From Gemmatimonadota bacterium (GTDB taxonomy: Bacteria > Latescibacterota > UBA2968 > UBA8231): a stretch of 43,434 nt of DNA. The stretch lies in contig PATE01000115.1 in the NCBI GenBank assembly GCA_002712305.1, forward strand, positions 1 to 43,434. The letters are read 5' to 3'. Below are positions 34,199 through 41,247 of this stretch, piece by piece. The position numbers and the translations under genes are program-made. Below the pieces are notes generated by a model. It did not search any database, was not told the DNA's origin, and saw only the letters and a list, made by a program, of their open reading frames with translations. Within the stretch, counting starts at the first letter, position 1. Each line of letters begins with the position of its first letter.

Positions 34199-34888
34199 TC
34201 AGCGCTCCATCACACGGCACTGTCCGTCATCCTGTCCAACGATGACGATGTCGGCAAGACGGACAAATAGGCCATTGTCAACCACGCTAGGAATGGCATT
34301 GACCGACGTTTCAAGTGCCGCTGCATCCGTGATGCCTGCCTCGTCGAAGTGACAGTCGATGATGAAGTTGCCATTGTCGGTGACGAACGTGTCACCCGTG
34401 TCTCCCTGACGAAGCTCGGCGCGCCGGGACAGGTCCATCAGACGCATCTGTGCCAGCGACCAAGCGAAGGGGACGACCTCCACGGGCAGCGGTGAGCGCG
34501 TGCCAAGGCGATCCACCACCTTGCTCGGATCGACAATGATGACCTCGCGCGTGCTGGCAGCGGCGATAATCTTCTCACGCAGCAAGGCGCCACCGAGGCC
34601 TTTGACGAGATCCAACTGGGGATCCACCTCGTCAGCCCCGTCGATGGTCAAGTCGATGACGGGTTGATCCTCCAGACTCTGAATGTCGAGGCCCAGGCTC
34701 TCGCCGAGTCGCGCCGACGCGTCGGAGGTGGGCACGCACTGAATGTCGAGGCCTTCTTTTTCGGCACGTTCTCCGAGTGCGCGGATAGCGAAGTCTGCGG
34801 TGGATCCGGTGCCGAGCCCTACGACCATTCCATCGCGTACATAGGATACGGCTTTTTCGGCGGCCAGTTCTTTCAATCGATCAGACAT
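34199..34888 (-). CDS. rpiA: Ribose-5-phosphate isomerase A
   Basis: 229 aa, the usual length. It interconverts ribose-5-phosphate and ribulose-5-phosphate. Motifs: VVGLGTGSTADFAI (phosphate binding), CVPTSDAS, DLTIDGADEVDPQL with the catalytic Asp, KGLGGALLREKIIA with the conserved Lys and Glu, and VDPSKVV; PLPVEVVPFA and DNGNFIIDC complete the family pattern. The ATG is preceded by AGAGGAA. It converges on the DUF2231 gene; the GNAT gene lies 76 nt upstream in the same direction. Confidence 0.96.
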   Translation of the reverse strand: MSDRLKELAAEKAVSYVRDGMVVGLGTGSTADFAIRALGERAEKEGLDIQCVPTSDASARLGESLGLDIQSLEDQPVIDLTIDGADEVDPQLDLVKGLGGALLREKIIAAASTREVIIVDPSKVVDRLGTRSPLPVEVVPFAWSLAQMRLMDLSRRAELRQGDTGDTFVTDNGNFIIDCHFDEAGITDAAALETSVNAIPSVVDNGLFVRLADIVIVGQDDGQCRVMER

Positions 34889-34964
34889 GATGTTCCTCTG
34901 CGTAAATGACCCTCTCCCGGCGCTGCATATTCTCCTGTGGCCGCATCATCGCTTGTGAGTGCTT

Positions 34965-35438
34965 TCACAGGCGCATGAGGTAGTGAATTTGCAGCCCTAC
35001 CTCCTTGAAGCCGACGGAGGGATAGAAGTTCGAACCGACGTCGTTTTGCTGAAGGGTTTCGATTTTCGCCGCCTCCATCCCTTCCGCACGCATGAAGTCG
35101 ATGGCGTGCTCCATCAGTTGGCGGCCCACACCGGCGCCCTGGTGGGTAGGATCGACGGCGACATTGGGAATCCAGCCGATCCCCGCCTCTCGATCGAGAC
35201 GTGTGGTGATGTAACCGACCACGTCTCCGTCATCGGTCTCGAAGACAAACGCCCCTCGAGCATGGTCGCCAGCGACATCGGCATCGATATGCCGAAGCTT
35301 GCGGAAGCGCCAGTCGCGACCGTTGATCTGTCCAAAGTTCTCCTCGATGTTGCGGTCGATGGAGACCCCATCAAAGCAGATTTCCGTGATCTGTTTCAGT
35401 CGACGAAGATCGTCACAACGGTAGGGCCGAATAGGCAT
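34965..35438 (-). CDS. GNAT family N-acetyltransferase (RimI-like)
   Basis: 157 aa. The acetyl-CoA-binding motif A is clear: WIPNVAVDPTHQGAGVGRQLMEHAI, where QGAGVG holds the pyrophosphate. An early beta strand pair (GAFVFETDDGDVVGYITTRLD), ALLLETLQQNDVGSNFY-like distal part (KIETLQQNDVGSNFYPSVGF) and the terminal YLMRL match RimI-type enzymes, which acetylate protein N-termini or small amines. The substrate cannot be predicted. The start codon lies in a 25-bp tandem duplication (35427-35474); the upstream copy has its own ATG, giving a 7-codon leader frame MSIRESI that stops just before the real start. Confidence 0.88.
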   Translation of the reverse strand: MPIRPYRCDDLRRLKQITEICFDGVSIDRNIEENFGQINGRDWRFRKLRHIDADVAGDHARGAFVFETDDGDVVGYITTRLDREAGIGWIPNVAVDPTHQGAGVGRQLMEHAIDFMRAEGMEAAKIETLQQNDVGSNFYPSVGFKEVGLQIHYLMRL

Positions 35439-35474
35439 TTCAGATGGATTCCCGAATAGACATTACAGATGGAT
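35427..35474. repeat. Tandem direct repeat spanning the GNAT gene start
   Basis: Two 23-nt copies (35427-35449 and 35452-35474) differ at two positions and start 25 nt apart. The left copy contains the GNAT start codon; the right copy carries a second ATG (35463-35461) and codes for a truncated copy of the protein's first residues. It looks like a simple slipped-strand duplication and may affect translation of GNAT or expression of the divergent glycosyltransferase, whose ATG is at 35489. Confidence 0.75.
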
Positions 35475-35488
35475 CAGTGTGGAGTTGA

Positions 35489-36742
35489 ATGAGCGGATAT
35501 AGCATACCGCACACGTCCGTAGGGCGTCAATCAGAAGAGACCCAGCAGATCGTCGCCCACTGCGCGACGCCCTTTCTGACTCAGACGGGTGCGTGGATTC
35601 ATCAGCAGATCGCACAGCTGCGCCGATGGCGTCCCATCGTGTTCACCCAGGAGGCTGCTAACCAGGCACAGTTTCCCGTGGAGACCCTGATCGACGCAGG
35701 ACAGTGGCCGATACCGCGCCGGCTGGTGAACCGGGTCGTGCGGCGTTGGTCGGGGGAGTATCCCTTCTACGGCGATCTGATGCGGCAGCGAGGCGTGCGT
35801 CTCATCCACGCCCACTTTGGTTATCAAGGCTGCCGCTGTCTGCGGGCCCAGCGACAGACCGGGTTGCCGCTGATCACGACCTTCTATGGCGCCGATGCGA
35901 CATCTTTCGCTCGTCAGCCGGCCTGGCGACGACGGTACGTGGAATTGTTCGAACGGGGCGCCCTTTTTCTGGTAGAGGGCAGCGCCATGGGGCGACAGTT
36001 GGTCGAATTGGGCTGCCCGGAGGATCGCATCCGGGTCCAGCATCTGGGGGTCGACACATCTCGAATCGAGTTCACCCCCAGACAACCGTCCGCCCATCCT
36101 CACATCTTGATGTGCGGTTCGTTCCGCGAGAAGAAGGGGTTCGACGATGGATTGCGGGCCATTGGGCGGGCCCTGGCGCGACTCGATGACTCACGCCTCG
36201 GTGTTTCAGGCCCACAGGTGCAGATTACCCTGGTGGGCGAGGGGCCTGAGCGTCCGCAGATCGAAGCTGCTATCCAGGATTCGGGCCTGGAGGGACGGGT
36301 TCGTATGCCAGGGATGTTGCCCTATCAGCAAGTGATCGAACTGCTGAGCAAGTGTGATCTACTGCTGCAGCCGAGTCGAATCGCCGCCGATGGGGACAGC
36401 GAAGGGGGAGCGCCGGTGATTATGCTCGATGCGCAGGCTGCAGGTGTCCCTGTCGTGGCCACGAGACACGCAGATATCCCCGAATACGTCGTCGATGGGG
36501 TCAGCGGATTGCTCGCCGACGAGCGGGATGTGGAAGGGCTTTCCCTGCAGATTGAGGCACTTCTGAGAGAACCCGAGCGGTGGGCGGCCATGGGGAGGGC
36601 AGGCCGGGATCACGTCGAGAGCGACTATGACGCGGGAAAGCAGTGTCTTCGGCTGGAGGAAATCTACGACGCTGTGGCCGCCGGACGGGAGGTAGGGAAG
36701 ACCAGTTCGGCCCGCGAGAGTTCTGGTCCCGCCAATTCCTGA
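35489..36742 (+). CDS. Glycosyltransferase family 4 enzyme
   Basis: 417 aa GT-B enzyme. The N-terminal domain has LIHAHFGYQGC (nucleotide-side loop) and LITTFYGADATSF; the C-terminal donor domain has ILMCGSFREKKGFDDGLRA, ITLVGEGPERPQIEAA, VRMPGMLPYQQVIELLSKCDLLLQPS and the donor-binding EGGAPVIMLDAQAAGVPVVATRHADIPEYV, in which the usual second Glu of the E-x7-E motif is Asp. Such enzymes build exopolysaccharide or O-antigen units. A GTGGAG site precedes the ATG. The last 79 nt overlap the 3' end of the sulfotransferase gene on the other strand. Confidence 0.92.
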   Translation: MSGYSIPHTSVGRQSEETQQIVAHCATPFLTQTGAWIHQQIAQLRRWRPIVFTQEAANQAQFPVETLIDAGQWPIPRRLVNRVVRRWSGEYPFYGDLMRQRGVRLIHAHFGYQGCRCLRAQRQTGLPLITTFYGADATSFARQPAWRRRYVELFERGALFLVEGSAMGRQLVELGCPEDRIRVQHLGVDTSRIEFTPRQPSAHPHILMCGSFREKKGFDDGLRAIGRALARLDDSRLGVSGPQVQITLVGEGPERPQIEAAIQDSGLEGRVRMPGMLPYQQVIELLSKCDLLLQPSRIAADGDSEGGAPVIMLDAQAAGVPVVATRHADIPEYVVDGVSGLLADERDVEGLSLQIEALLREPERWAAMGRAGRDHVESDYDAGKQCLRLEEIYDAVAAGREVGKTSSARESSGPANS

Positions 36743-37608
36743 AGCGGAGTGTCACGTTCGCGATAGGCGCTTTGCTGCTGGCGAGCGCGCATCACCAGAT
36801 CTCCGTAGAGATCGAGGGCCTCCTCGCCGCGTTCGCCGGTCAATGTTGGCGGCTCGAGATGATGGACCGCCCCAGGGTCGAGCCAGCCCAGTGCTTGATC
36901 GAGCCCCTCGTTCAAGTCGAGACCACCGCAAGCAACAGCGGCACGACCCAATTCCGCACGAGCGAGGTCGGCGTCCATAAACCATTCATGCACGCTGACA
37001 TAGGCCCCCGTCTCTGCGGCGATATCCAATAGGACGTGCGCGTAGGCGATCCACATCTCCAGGGCCAGCGTCGTCTTATCGATACCCAGGGCGCCGGCCA
37101 GGGGATCGAGATCTGTTCGCGCCGCCAGAGATCGGACACAACTGGAGGGGTGTCTGGTGATGATCATCGGCCGTATGCGGCGAAAACCCAGTTCGACTAG
37201 GACCGGAAGCCAGAAAGGGAACAGCAACACCGTTCGGGGATCCTTCCATCCCCACACACGCGAAGCGCCAAATTGTGAACGGATGTAATCCTCGATCGTG
37301 CTCAGATCTTCGTCCGTACGCTCGATCATGGCGCTGATCCCAGGGATCTGAAGCAGGTCATCTCGGCGACCATAGCCTGAGAAGTGGCGCTGAATGGCCT
37401 GCAGAATCCGAACGTTCACGCCATAGAAGAACTCATTTTCCCAGAATCCTTTAGGGTTATCCGTCTGAGGGGCCATCAGAGGCTCCCCGAGCTCTACACC
37501 CATCAGCTGCAGGGCACGAGTGAACATGGAAGTACCACTGCGGTGCATCCCAAGGATCGGGATTACGCAGTCGTCGGCTGGTGCAGGAGGGGTGTCGGGC
37601 GTCTGCAT
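36664..37608 (-). CDS. Sulfotransferase family protein
   Basis: 314 aa. The 5'-phosphosulfate loop is visible as LGMHRSGTSMF (residues 19-29), and the 3'-phosphate segment as ITRHPSSCVRSL, both expected for PAPS-dependent sulfotransferases. WGWKDPR and the helical C-terminus fit the bacterial family that sulfates surface glycans. It shares its 3' end with the GT4 gene on the opposite strand (36664-36742), so the Ser/Thr/Ala-rich tail may be dispensable. It is 21 nt downstream of the MotE-like gene. A glycan target together with the neighbouring GT4 is a reasonable inference. Confidence 0.88.
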   Translation of the reverse strand: MQTPDTPPAPADDCVIPILGMHRSGTSMFTRALQLMGVELGEPLMAPQTDNPKGFWENEFFYGVNVRILQAIQRHFSGYGRRDDLLQIPGISAMIERTDEDLSTIEDYIRSQFGASRVWGWKDPRTVLLFPFWLPVLVELGFRRIRPMIITRHPSSCVRSLAARTDLDPLAGALGIDKTTLALEMWIAYAHVLLDIAAETGAYVSVHEWFMDADLARAELGRAAVACGGLDLNEGLDQALGWLDPGAVHHLEPPTLTGERGEEALDLYGDLVMRARQQQSAYRERDTPLQELAGPELSRAELVFPTSRPAATAS

Positions 37609-37629
37609 GGGCTGCTCTGTCTTAGGTGG

Positions 37630-38232
37630 TTAGCGCAGTCGTTTCTGAAGGCGAGCGCGTCGTTTTCCTGGGATCTGGTCAAGAATCGAGTTCTGCTGGG
37701 CCCTCGACAGTCGTTTCAGAGCGAGGGCGGCCAACTCGTCGTCGAGGCTCAATAGCAGGGTAGCCGCCGCAGAGGGGGCCTGCCCCTTCAGCTCGATGGC
37801 AAGTTGGTCGAGCATGGCATCGCGGCTTTTCTTCAACGCCAGCACTTGCTGACTCAGTGAGCTCTCCACACCCTCAAGGCGAGTCGAGGCCTCTGCCGCC
37901 AGGCGGCGGATCTGTTCCGGTGACAGGGCACCCTCTGCGTCAGTCACCAGATCTGCGGGCACGATCTCCGGCAGAGGAGGCGCTGTCTCCCCGGCAGGAA
38001 CGTCGGGTACGAATCGATCGGATGCGGTCTCTGTCGAGGTTGCTCGGGTCGGTGGGGCCAGGCGCTCTGGTTGCCGCAGTTCGGGCTGAGACCTCGGCGA
38101 GACGACGGTAGAGGTCGTCGGACGCCGTTTGATCGTGGGTGCAGGTTGAGCGACGTATCCGACGACGGCGAAAATGGTCGTAAAGGATCCGCACATGGCC
38201 AGGATAACGGCGATGATGGACTTGATGCTCAT
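37630..38232 (-). CDS. MotE-like periplasmic flagellar motor protein (tentative)
   Basis: 200 aa. An N-terminal hydrophobic segment (IIAVILAMCGSFTTIFAVVGYV, ~5-26) serves as an uncleaved anchor or signal; a Pro/Thr-rich spacer (~28-105) follows, then a coiled-coil helix (~110-155) and a C-terminal MgtE-N-like segment with SAAATLLLSLDDELAALALKRL and QQNSILDQIPG. That order (anchor, disordered spacer, coiled coil, MgtE-N-like end) is what MotE proteins show, which stabilise MotC in the stator. The flagellar operon starts 1.3 kb away. The match is by architecture, not by strong motifs, so the assignment is moderate. Confidence 0.65.
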   Translation of the reverse strand: MSIKSIIAVILAMCGSFTTIFAVVGYVAQPAPTIKRRPTTSTVVSPRSQPELRQPERLAPPTRATSTETASDRFVPDVPAGETAPPLPEIVPADLVTDAEGALSPEQIRRLAAEASTRLEGVESSLSQQVLALKKSRDAMLDQLAIELKGQAPSAAATLLLSLDDELAALALKRLSRAQQNSILDQIPGKRRARLQKRLR

Positions 38233-38382
38233 GGCTCCGGCTGGTGGTCGATCGCCCAGTCGACGGCAGTGAATGTCTCACGCGAGGGAGGAACAGTCTT
38301 CCCCGTCTGCGTCGCATTCCGATCAGTGACGCGTGACATGATCATCTCATAACGGAGTCGTTAAGTGATTGTGTCACAAACA

Positions 38383-38402
38383 TATTGATGTCACCATCAA
38401 TA
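38383..38402. repeat. 8-bp inverted repeat in AT-rich gap
   Basis: TATTGATG (38383-38390) and CATCAATA (38395-38402) form a perfect hairpin with a TCAC loop in the most AT-rich stretch of the 276-nt gap between the MotE-like gene and the FGE-like gene. No T-run follows on either strand, so an operator is as likely as a weak terminator. Apart from this and a sigma-54-like element at 38431 nothing else was seen in the gap. Confidence 0.35.
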
Positions 38403-38430
38403 AAACAGAATCAGCCCGTCGCTGGCAACT

Positions 38431-38446
38431 TGGTATGGGAATTGCA
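38431..38446 (+). promoter_or_regulatory. Sigma-54-like element, no obvious target
   Basis: TGGTATGGGAATTGCA has GG (38432-38433) and GC (38444-38445) separated by 10 nt, as in -24/-12 promoters. It points rightward, antisense to the FGE-like gene, and the nearest plus-strand gene (flgF) is over 1.1 kb away. It may be chance or an antisense promoter. Confidence 0.3.
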
Positions 38447-38508
38447 AAGTTCGCTCCAGCCAGGGGCGCAGACTCAGACCCGGGTTCAGGGTGTGGGAGT
38501 ATGCAGCG

Positions 38509-39189
38509 TCATTGGCTGCCGTCAGGCGCGTCCCGGCAGCAACGGAAACCGACGAGATCAAGGTGAAACTCGGCGACCAGTTCGCGGCCGTATCGACCAT
38601 CGGCGCTGGCCAGATTGAGGTTATTGAACCAGGATCCACCACGAATCACCCGCCAGCCTCGCTCCTCGTCATACCAGCTCTGCGTCCACTCCCAGACATT
38701 GCCGACCATGTCGACTGCGCCGTGGTCTGGGCCGCAATCGGCGAACGTGCCCGACGGCTGCGTGCCCTGGTCTCGTATCCAGCCCCCCTCGCCATCCGGT
38801 TGCGGGGTGTTGCACCGACCAGGAATAAACTCGATCCCATAACCAAAGGGCATGTTACGAGGGCCCCGGCACGCGGTTTCCCATTCGTGCTCCGTACAGA
38901 GGCGCTTACCTCGTTCGGTGCATAGTCGGGTCGCTTCGTCAAAGGTGACATCCACGCGGGGGTAGGCTCCGACACGGTTGGGATACTCGTACCGGTCGAC
39001 GAGAAAGCCCGCGAATCCGATCTCCGGATCTTCGGCATCCTCACCCAGGGCCGCCCCCGCACACAACCAGACAACAACCAGGACCCAGCAGACGATGCGG
39101 GCTGTGACAACGTGGCGCTCAACCAGCGGTGGGTTAGGGCCCCTTACCCCAGAAATTGCTCTGGACAGTGAAGAAAACGGGGTGGTCAC
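38509..39189 (-). CDS. FGE-sulfatase-like (SUMF1-fold) secreted protein
   Basis: About 226 aa. A hydrophobic segment (IVCWVLVVVWLCAGAALG, ~31-48) is probably a signal peptide preceded by an unusually long N-terminus, so the GTG start at 39189 is uncertain. The rest is a compact SUMF1/FGE fold: VDRYEYPNRVGAYP, EATRLCTERGKRLCTEHEWETACRG, DMVGNVWEWTQSWYD, RVIRGGSWFNN and a terminal VGFRCCR. The catalytic MCHRSYC-type cysteines of true formylglycine-generating enzyme are missing, as is the usual xxFxMG N-terminal strand. It is distantly related to the C-terminal domain of the 7981-9654 lipoprotein. It is located between motor and rod/ring flagellar genes but divergent from the flg operon. Confidence 0.82.
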   Translation of the reverse strand: MTTPFSSLSRAISGVRGPNPPLVERHVVTARIVCWVLVVVWLCAGAALGEDAEDPEIGFAGFLVDRYEYPNRVGAYPRVDVTFDEATRLCTERGKRLCTEHEWETACRGPRNMPFGYGIEFIPGRCNTPQPDGEGGWIRDQGTQPSGTFADCGPDHGAVDMVGNVWEWTQSWYDEERGWRVIRGGSWFNNLNLASADGRYGRELVAEFHLDLVGFRCCRDAPDGSQ

Positions 39190-39264
39190 GAAGACACTCC
39201 TGTATGGAACTCACGGTCGTTGGGTGGAACACCGAAAGATCTCTGATTCAAACTATCCGGCTCC

Positions 39265-39292
39265 TGCAACTCCGGCAAACGCCGGAGTTGCA
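39265..39292. promoter_or_regulatory. Perfect 12-bp inverted repeat, candidate activator site
   Basis: TGCAACTCCGGC (39265-39276) and GCCGGAGTTGCA (39281-39292) flank a 4-nt AAAC loop. No U-tract follows on either strand, arguing against a terminator. It lies about 190 bp upstream of the sigma-54-like -24/-12 element, the usual place for enhancer-binding-protein sites (FleQ/FlrC/FlbD class). A small CTGCA-TT-TGCAG repeat directly follows (39293-39304). The rest of the 378-nt gap before flgF shows no gene. Confidence 0.5.
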
Positions 39293-39463
39293 CTGCATTT
39301 GCAGAGAAGGGCCGAGTTGTCGGAGCAGGGGAAGGGCAGCAGGTCAACCACAGAACTTCCTTCCTGCAAACCGCGATGACCCCACAAAACTGATCAGACC
39401 GCCCGCACCCTCAAGTCGTGTAAAAACAATAAGTTGCCTTCCGATGTCTCGTATTCATGGTCG

Positions 39464-39479
39464 TGGCATGCCCCTTGCT
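39464..39479 (+). promoter_or_regulatory. Sigma-54-type promoter of the flg operon
   Basis: TGGCATGCCCCTTGCT closely matches the -24/-12 consensus TGGCAC-N5-TTGCW, with GG (39465-39466) and GC (39477-39478) exactly 10 nt apart. Transcription would start near 39490, about 78 nt before the flgF ATG. RpoN control of rod and ring genes is known in many flagellated Proteobacteria and is supported here by the inverted repeat upstream. Confidence 0.75.
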
Positions 39480-39567
39480 CAACGCTGGGGCAGGGACCCA
39501 TGCGATTGGTCCCATCGAATCTCAACGATGTCTTACCGCGACCCGAGTCGCCGACAGCCGAGCCACT

Positions 39568-40359
39568 ATGATCGAAGGCATTTACATCTCCGCTTCAGGC
39601 ATGTTGCCGAAGTCATCCCGGCATGAGGCGATTGCCAACAATCTCGCAAATATCGAGGTCCCCGGCTTCAAGAAGGACTCGATGTTCAATCGCGAGGTGC
39701 GCGAAGCCCGCAAACAGCATTCCGGTGACTACCCCGACTGGCGCATCAATCGTGTCGAGGGGACCTGGACCGATTTCGAGCAAGGCAAGCTTCGTCGCAC
39801 GGGCAACATGTTCAACATGGCCATCAACGGTCAGGGCTTCTTCGCCGTAGAGACGCCAGACGGTGTCCAGTACACGCGCAACGGATCCTTCGCCAGAAAT
39901 GACCAAGGCACACTTGTCAATCTGCTCGGTCACCCGGTCTTGGATGTGAATGGTGAGACGATCACAGTGCCGGGCACCTTCGAAGCACCCATCATCGACG
40001 CCTCCGGTGTGATCAAGGGACGCGATGAACTGCTGGGGATCGACTCGATCCTCGGGCAGCTACAGCTGACCGATTTCCCACAGCTTTATGACCCGGTCCA
40101 CAAGGCGCAGACGCCGTATCAACCGGTTCTGTTGAAGTCAGAGAACGGTTTCTACATCCCGCAGCCCGGGATGGTCCAGCAGGCAGCAGATGAGTTTGAG
40201 CTGGCACAGGGGTTCCTCGAAGAGGCGAATGTGAACTCCGTACTCGAGATGGTGAAGATGATCGATGTCTACCGCTCCTATGAGGCCGACCAGCGCGCGA
40301 TCCAGGTGCAGGATTCGACCCTCGATCGAGCGGTGAACGACATCGGAGTTGTGCGGTAA
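39568..40359 (+). CDS. flgF: Flagellar basal-body rod protein FlgF
   Basis: 263 aa from ATG 39568, the point where the conserved N-terminus begins (MIEGIYISASGM); the frame is open upstream to 39457 but that part contains the promoter. Family marks are HEAIANNLANIEVPGFKKD (the N-terminal rod-protein motif), the D1-type MFNMAINGQGFFAVETPDG and YTRNGSFARNDQGTLVNLLG, and a C-terminal helix ending in MVKMIDVYRSYEADQRAIQ that forms the coiled-coil bundle of rod proteins. FlgF is the last proximal rod component before FlgG. No strong ribosome binding site is seen. Confidence 0.9.
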   Translation: MIEGIYISASGMLPKSSRHEAIANNLANIEVPGFKKDSMFNREVREARKQHSGDYPDWRINRVEGTWTDFEQGKLRRTGNMFNMAINGQGFFAVETPDGVQYTRNGSFARNDQGTLVNLLGHPVLDVNGETITVPGTFEAPIIDASGVIKGRDELLGIDSILGQLQLTDFPQLYDPVHKAQTPYQPVLLKSENGFYIPQPGMVQQAADEFELAQGFLEEANVNSVLEMVKMIDVYRSYEADQRAIQVQDSTLDRAVNDIGVVR

Positions 40360-40449
40360 CAGGTACACAGGGTCCACAGAGCAGGTTGGTGGGTAGGCGC
40401 TCACCGACGCCCGATTGAGACGACGGAATAGAGGATATAGGAGACGACG

Positions 40450-41238
40450 ATGAGCAGGGCCCTGTATACAGCAGCGACGGGCATGATCGCCCAGCAGATG
40501 AACGTGGATAACATCGCCAACAACTTGGCGAATGTGAACACGACGGGATACAAGAAGAGCAAGATTGAGTTCCAGGATCTGCTCTATCAGCAGCTGCGAC
40601 TGGCTGGTGCCACGCAGGCGGAGGGGGCACAGGTGCCCGTCGAGTTGCAGATCGGTTATGGAACGCGTCCGGTCGCCACGCAGCGCATTTTCTCACAGGG
40701 CACCGTGATCTCCACCAACAATCCCCTCGACATGTCGATTGACGGTGACGGATTCCTGCAGATCACACTGCCGGACGGCACCATCTCTTACACGCGTGAC
40801 GGAGCTCTGAAGAAATCGGCTGAAGGCACAATCGTGACCTCCGATGGCTACACCGTTGAACCGCAGGTGACAATTCCCGCCGACGCGACGGCAATCAATA
40901 TCTCGTCCAATGGTGAGGTGTCGGTGAAGATCCCTGGTGACCCCGCCCTGCAGACCGTGGGTCAGTTGGAACTGGCTCGCTTCGTCAATCCCGCCGGTCT
41001 GAGGACGATCGGTCGGAATCTGTTTCTCGAAACCGAGGCTTCCGGTGTCCCGCAGAGTGGACAGCCGGATACCGAGGGGTACGGCAAGTTGAGCCAGGGA
41101 TTCCTCGAACTGTCCAACGTCGAGGTCGTCGATGAGATGGTCAATATGATCGTCGCTCAACGTGCCTACGAGATCAATGCCAGAGCCATCCAGACGTCAG
41201 AAGAGATGCTCGCTAACGCCAACAGTCTGAAACGATAG
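40450..41238 (+). CDS. flgG: Flagellar distal rod protein FlgG
   Basis: 262 aa, the normal length. Motifs: LYTAATGMIAQQMNVDNIANNLANVNTTGYKKSKIEFQDLLYQ with the long N-terminal rod motif, RIFSQGTVISTNNPLDMSIDGDGFLQITLPDGTISYTRDG, GRNLFLET, and QGFLELSNVEVVDEMVNMIVAQRAYEINARAIQTSEEM, the C-terminal coiled coil. TAGGAGA lies 6 nt upstream of the ATG. The 90-nt gap to flgF contains no gene. It builds the distal rod that spans the periplasm through the P- and L-rings encoded downstream. Confidence 0.97.
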   Translation: MSRALYTAATGMIAQQMNVDNIANNLANVNTTGYKKSKIEFQDLLYQQLRLAGATQAEGAQVPVELQIGYGTRPVATQRIFSQGTVISTNNPLDMSIDGDGFLQITLPDGTISYTRDGALKKSAEGTIVTSDGYTVEPQVTIPADATAINISSNGEVSVKIPGDPALQTVGQLELARFVNPAGLRTIGRNLFLETEASGVPQSGQPDTEGYGKLSQGFLELSNVEVVDEMVNMIVAQRAYEINARAIQTSEEMLANANSLKR

Positions 41239-41247
41239 TCACCAACC

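Noticed and set aside
34679-34752. 14-nt direct repeat 60 bp apart inside rpiA
   Set aside because: It codes for GLDIQ at two unrelated places in the protein; chance repeat in coding sequence.
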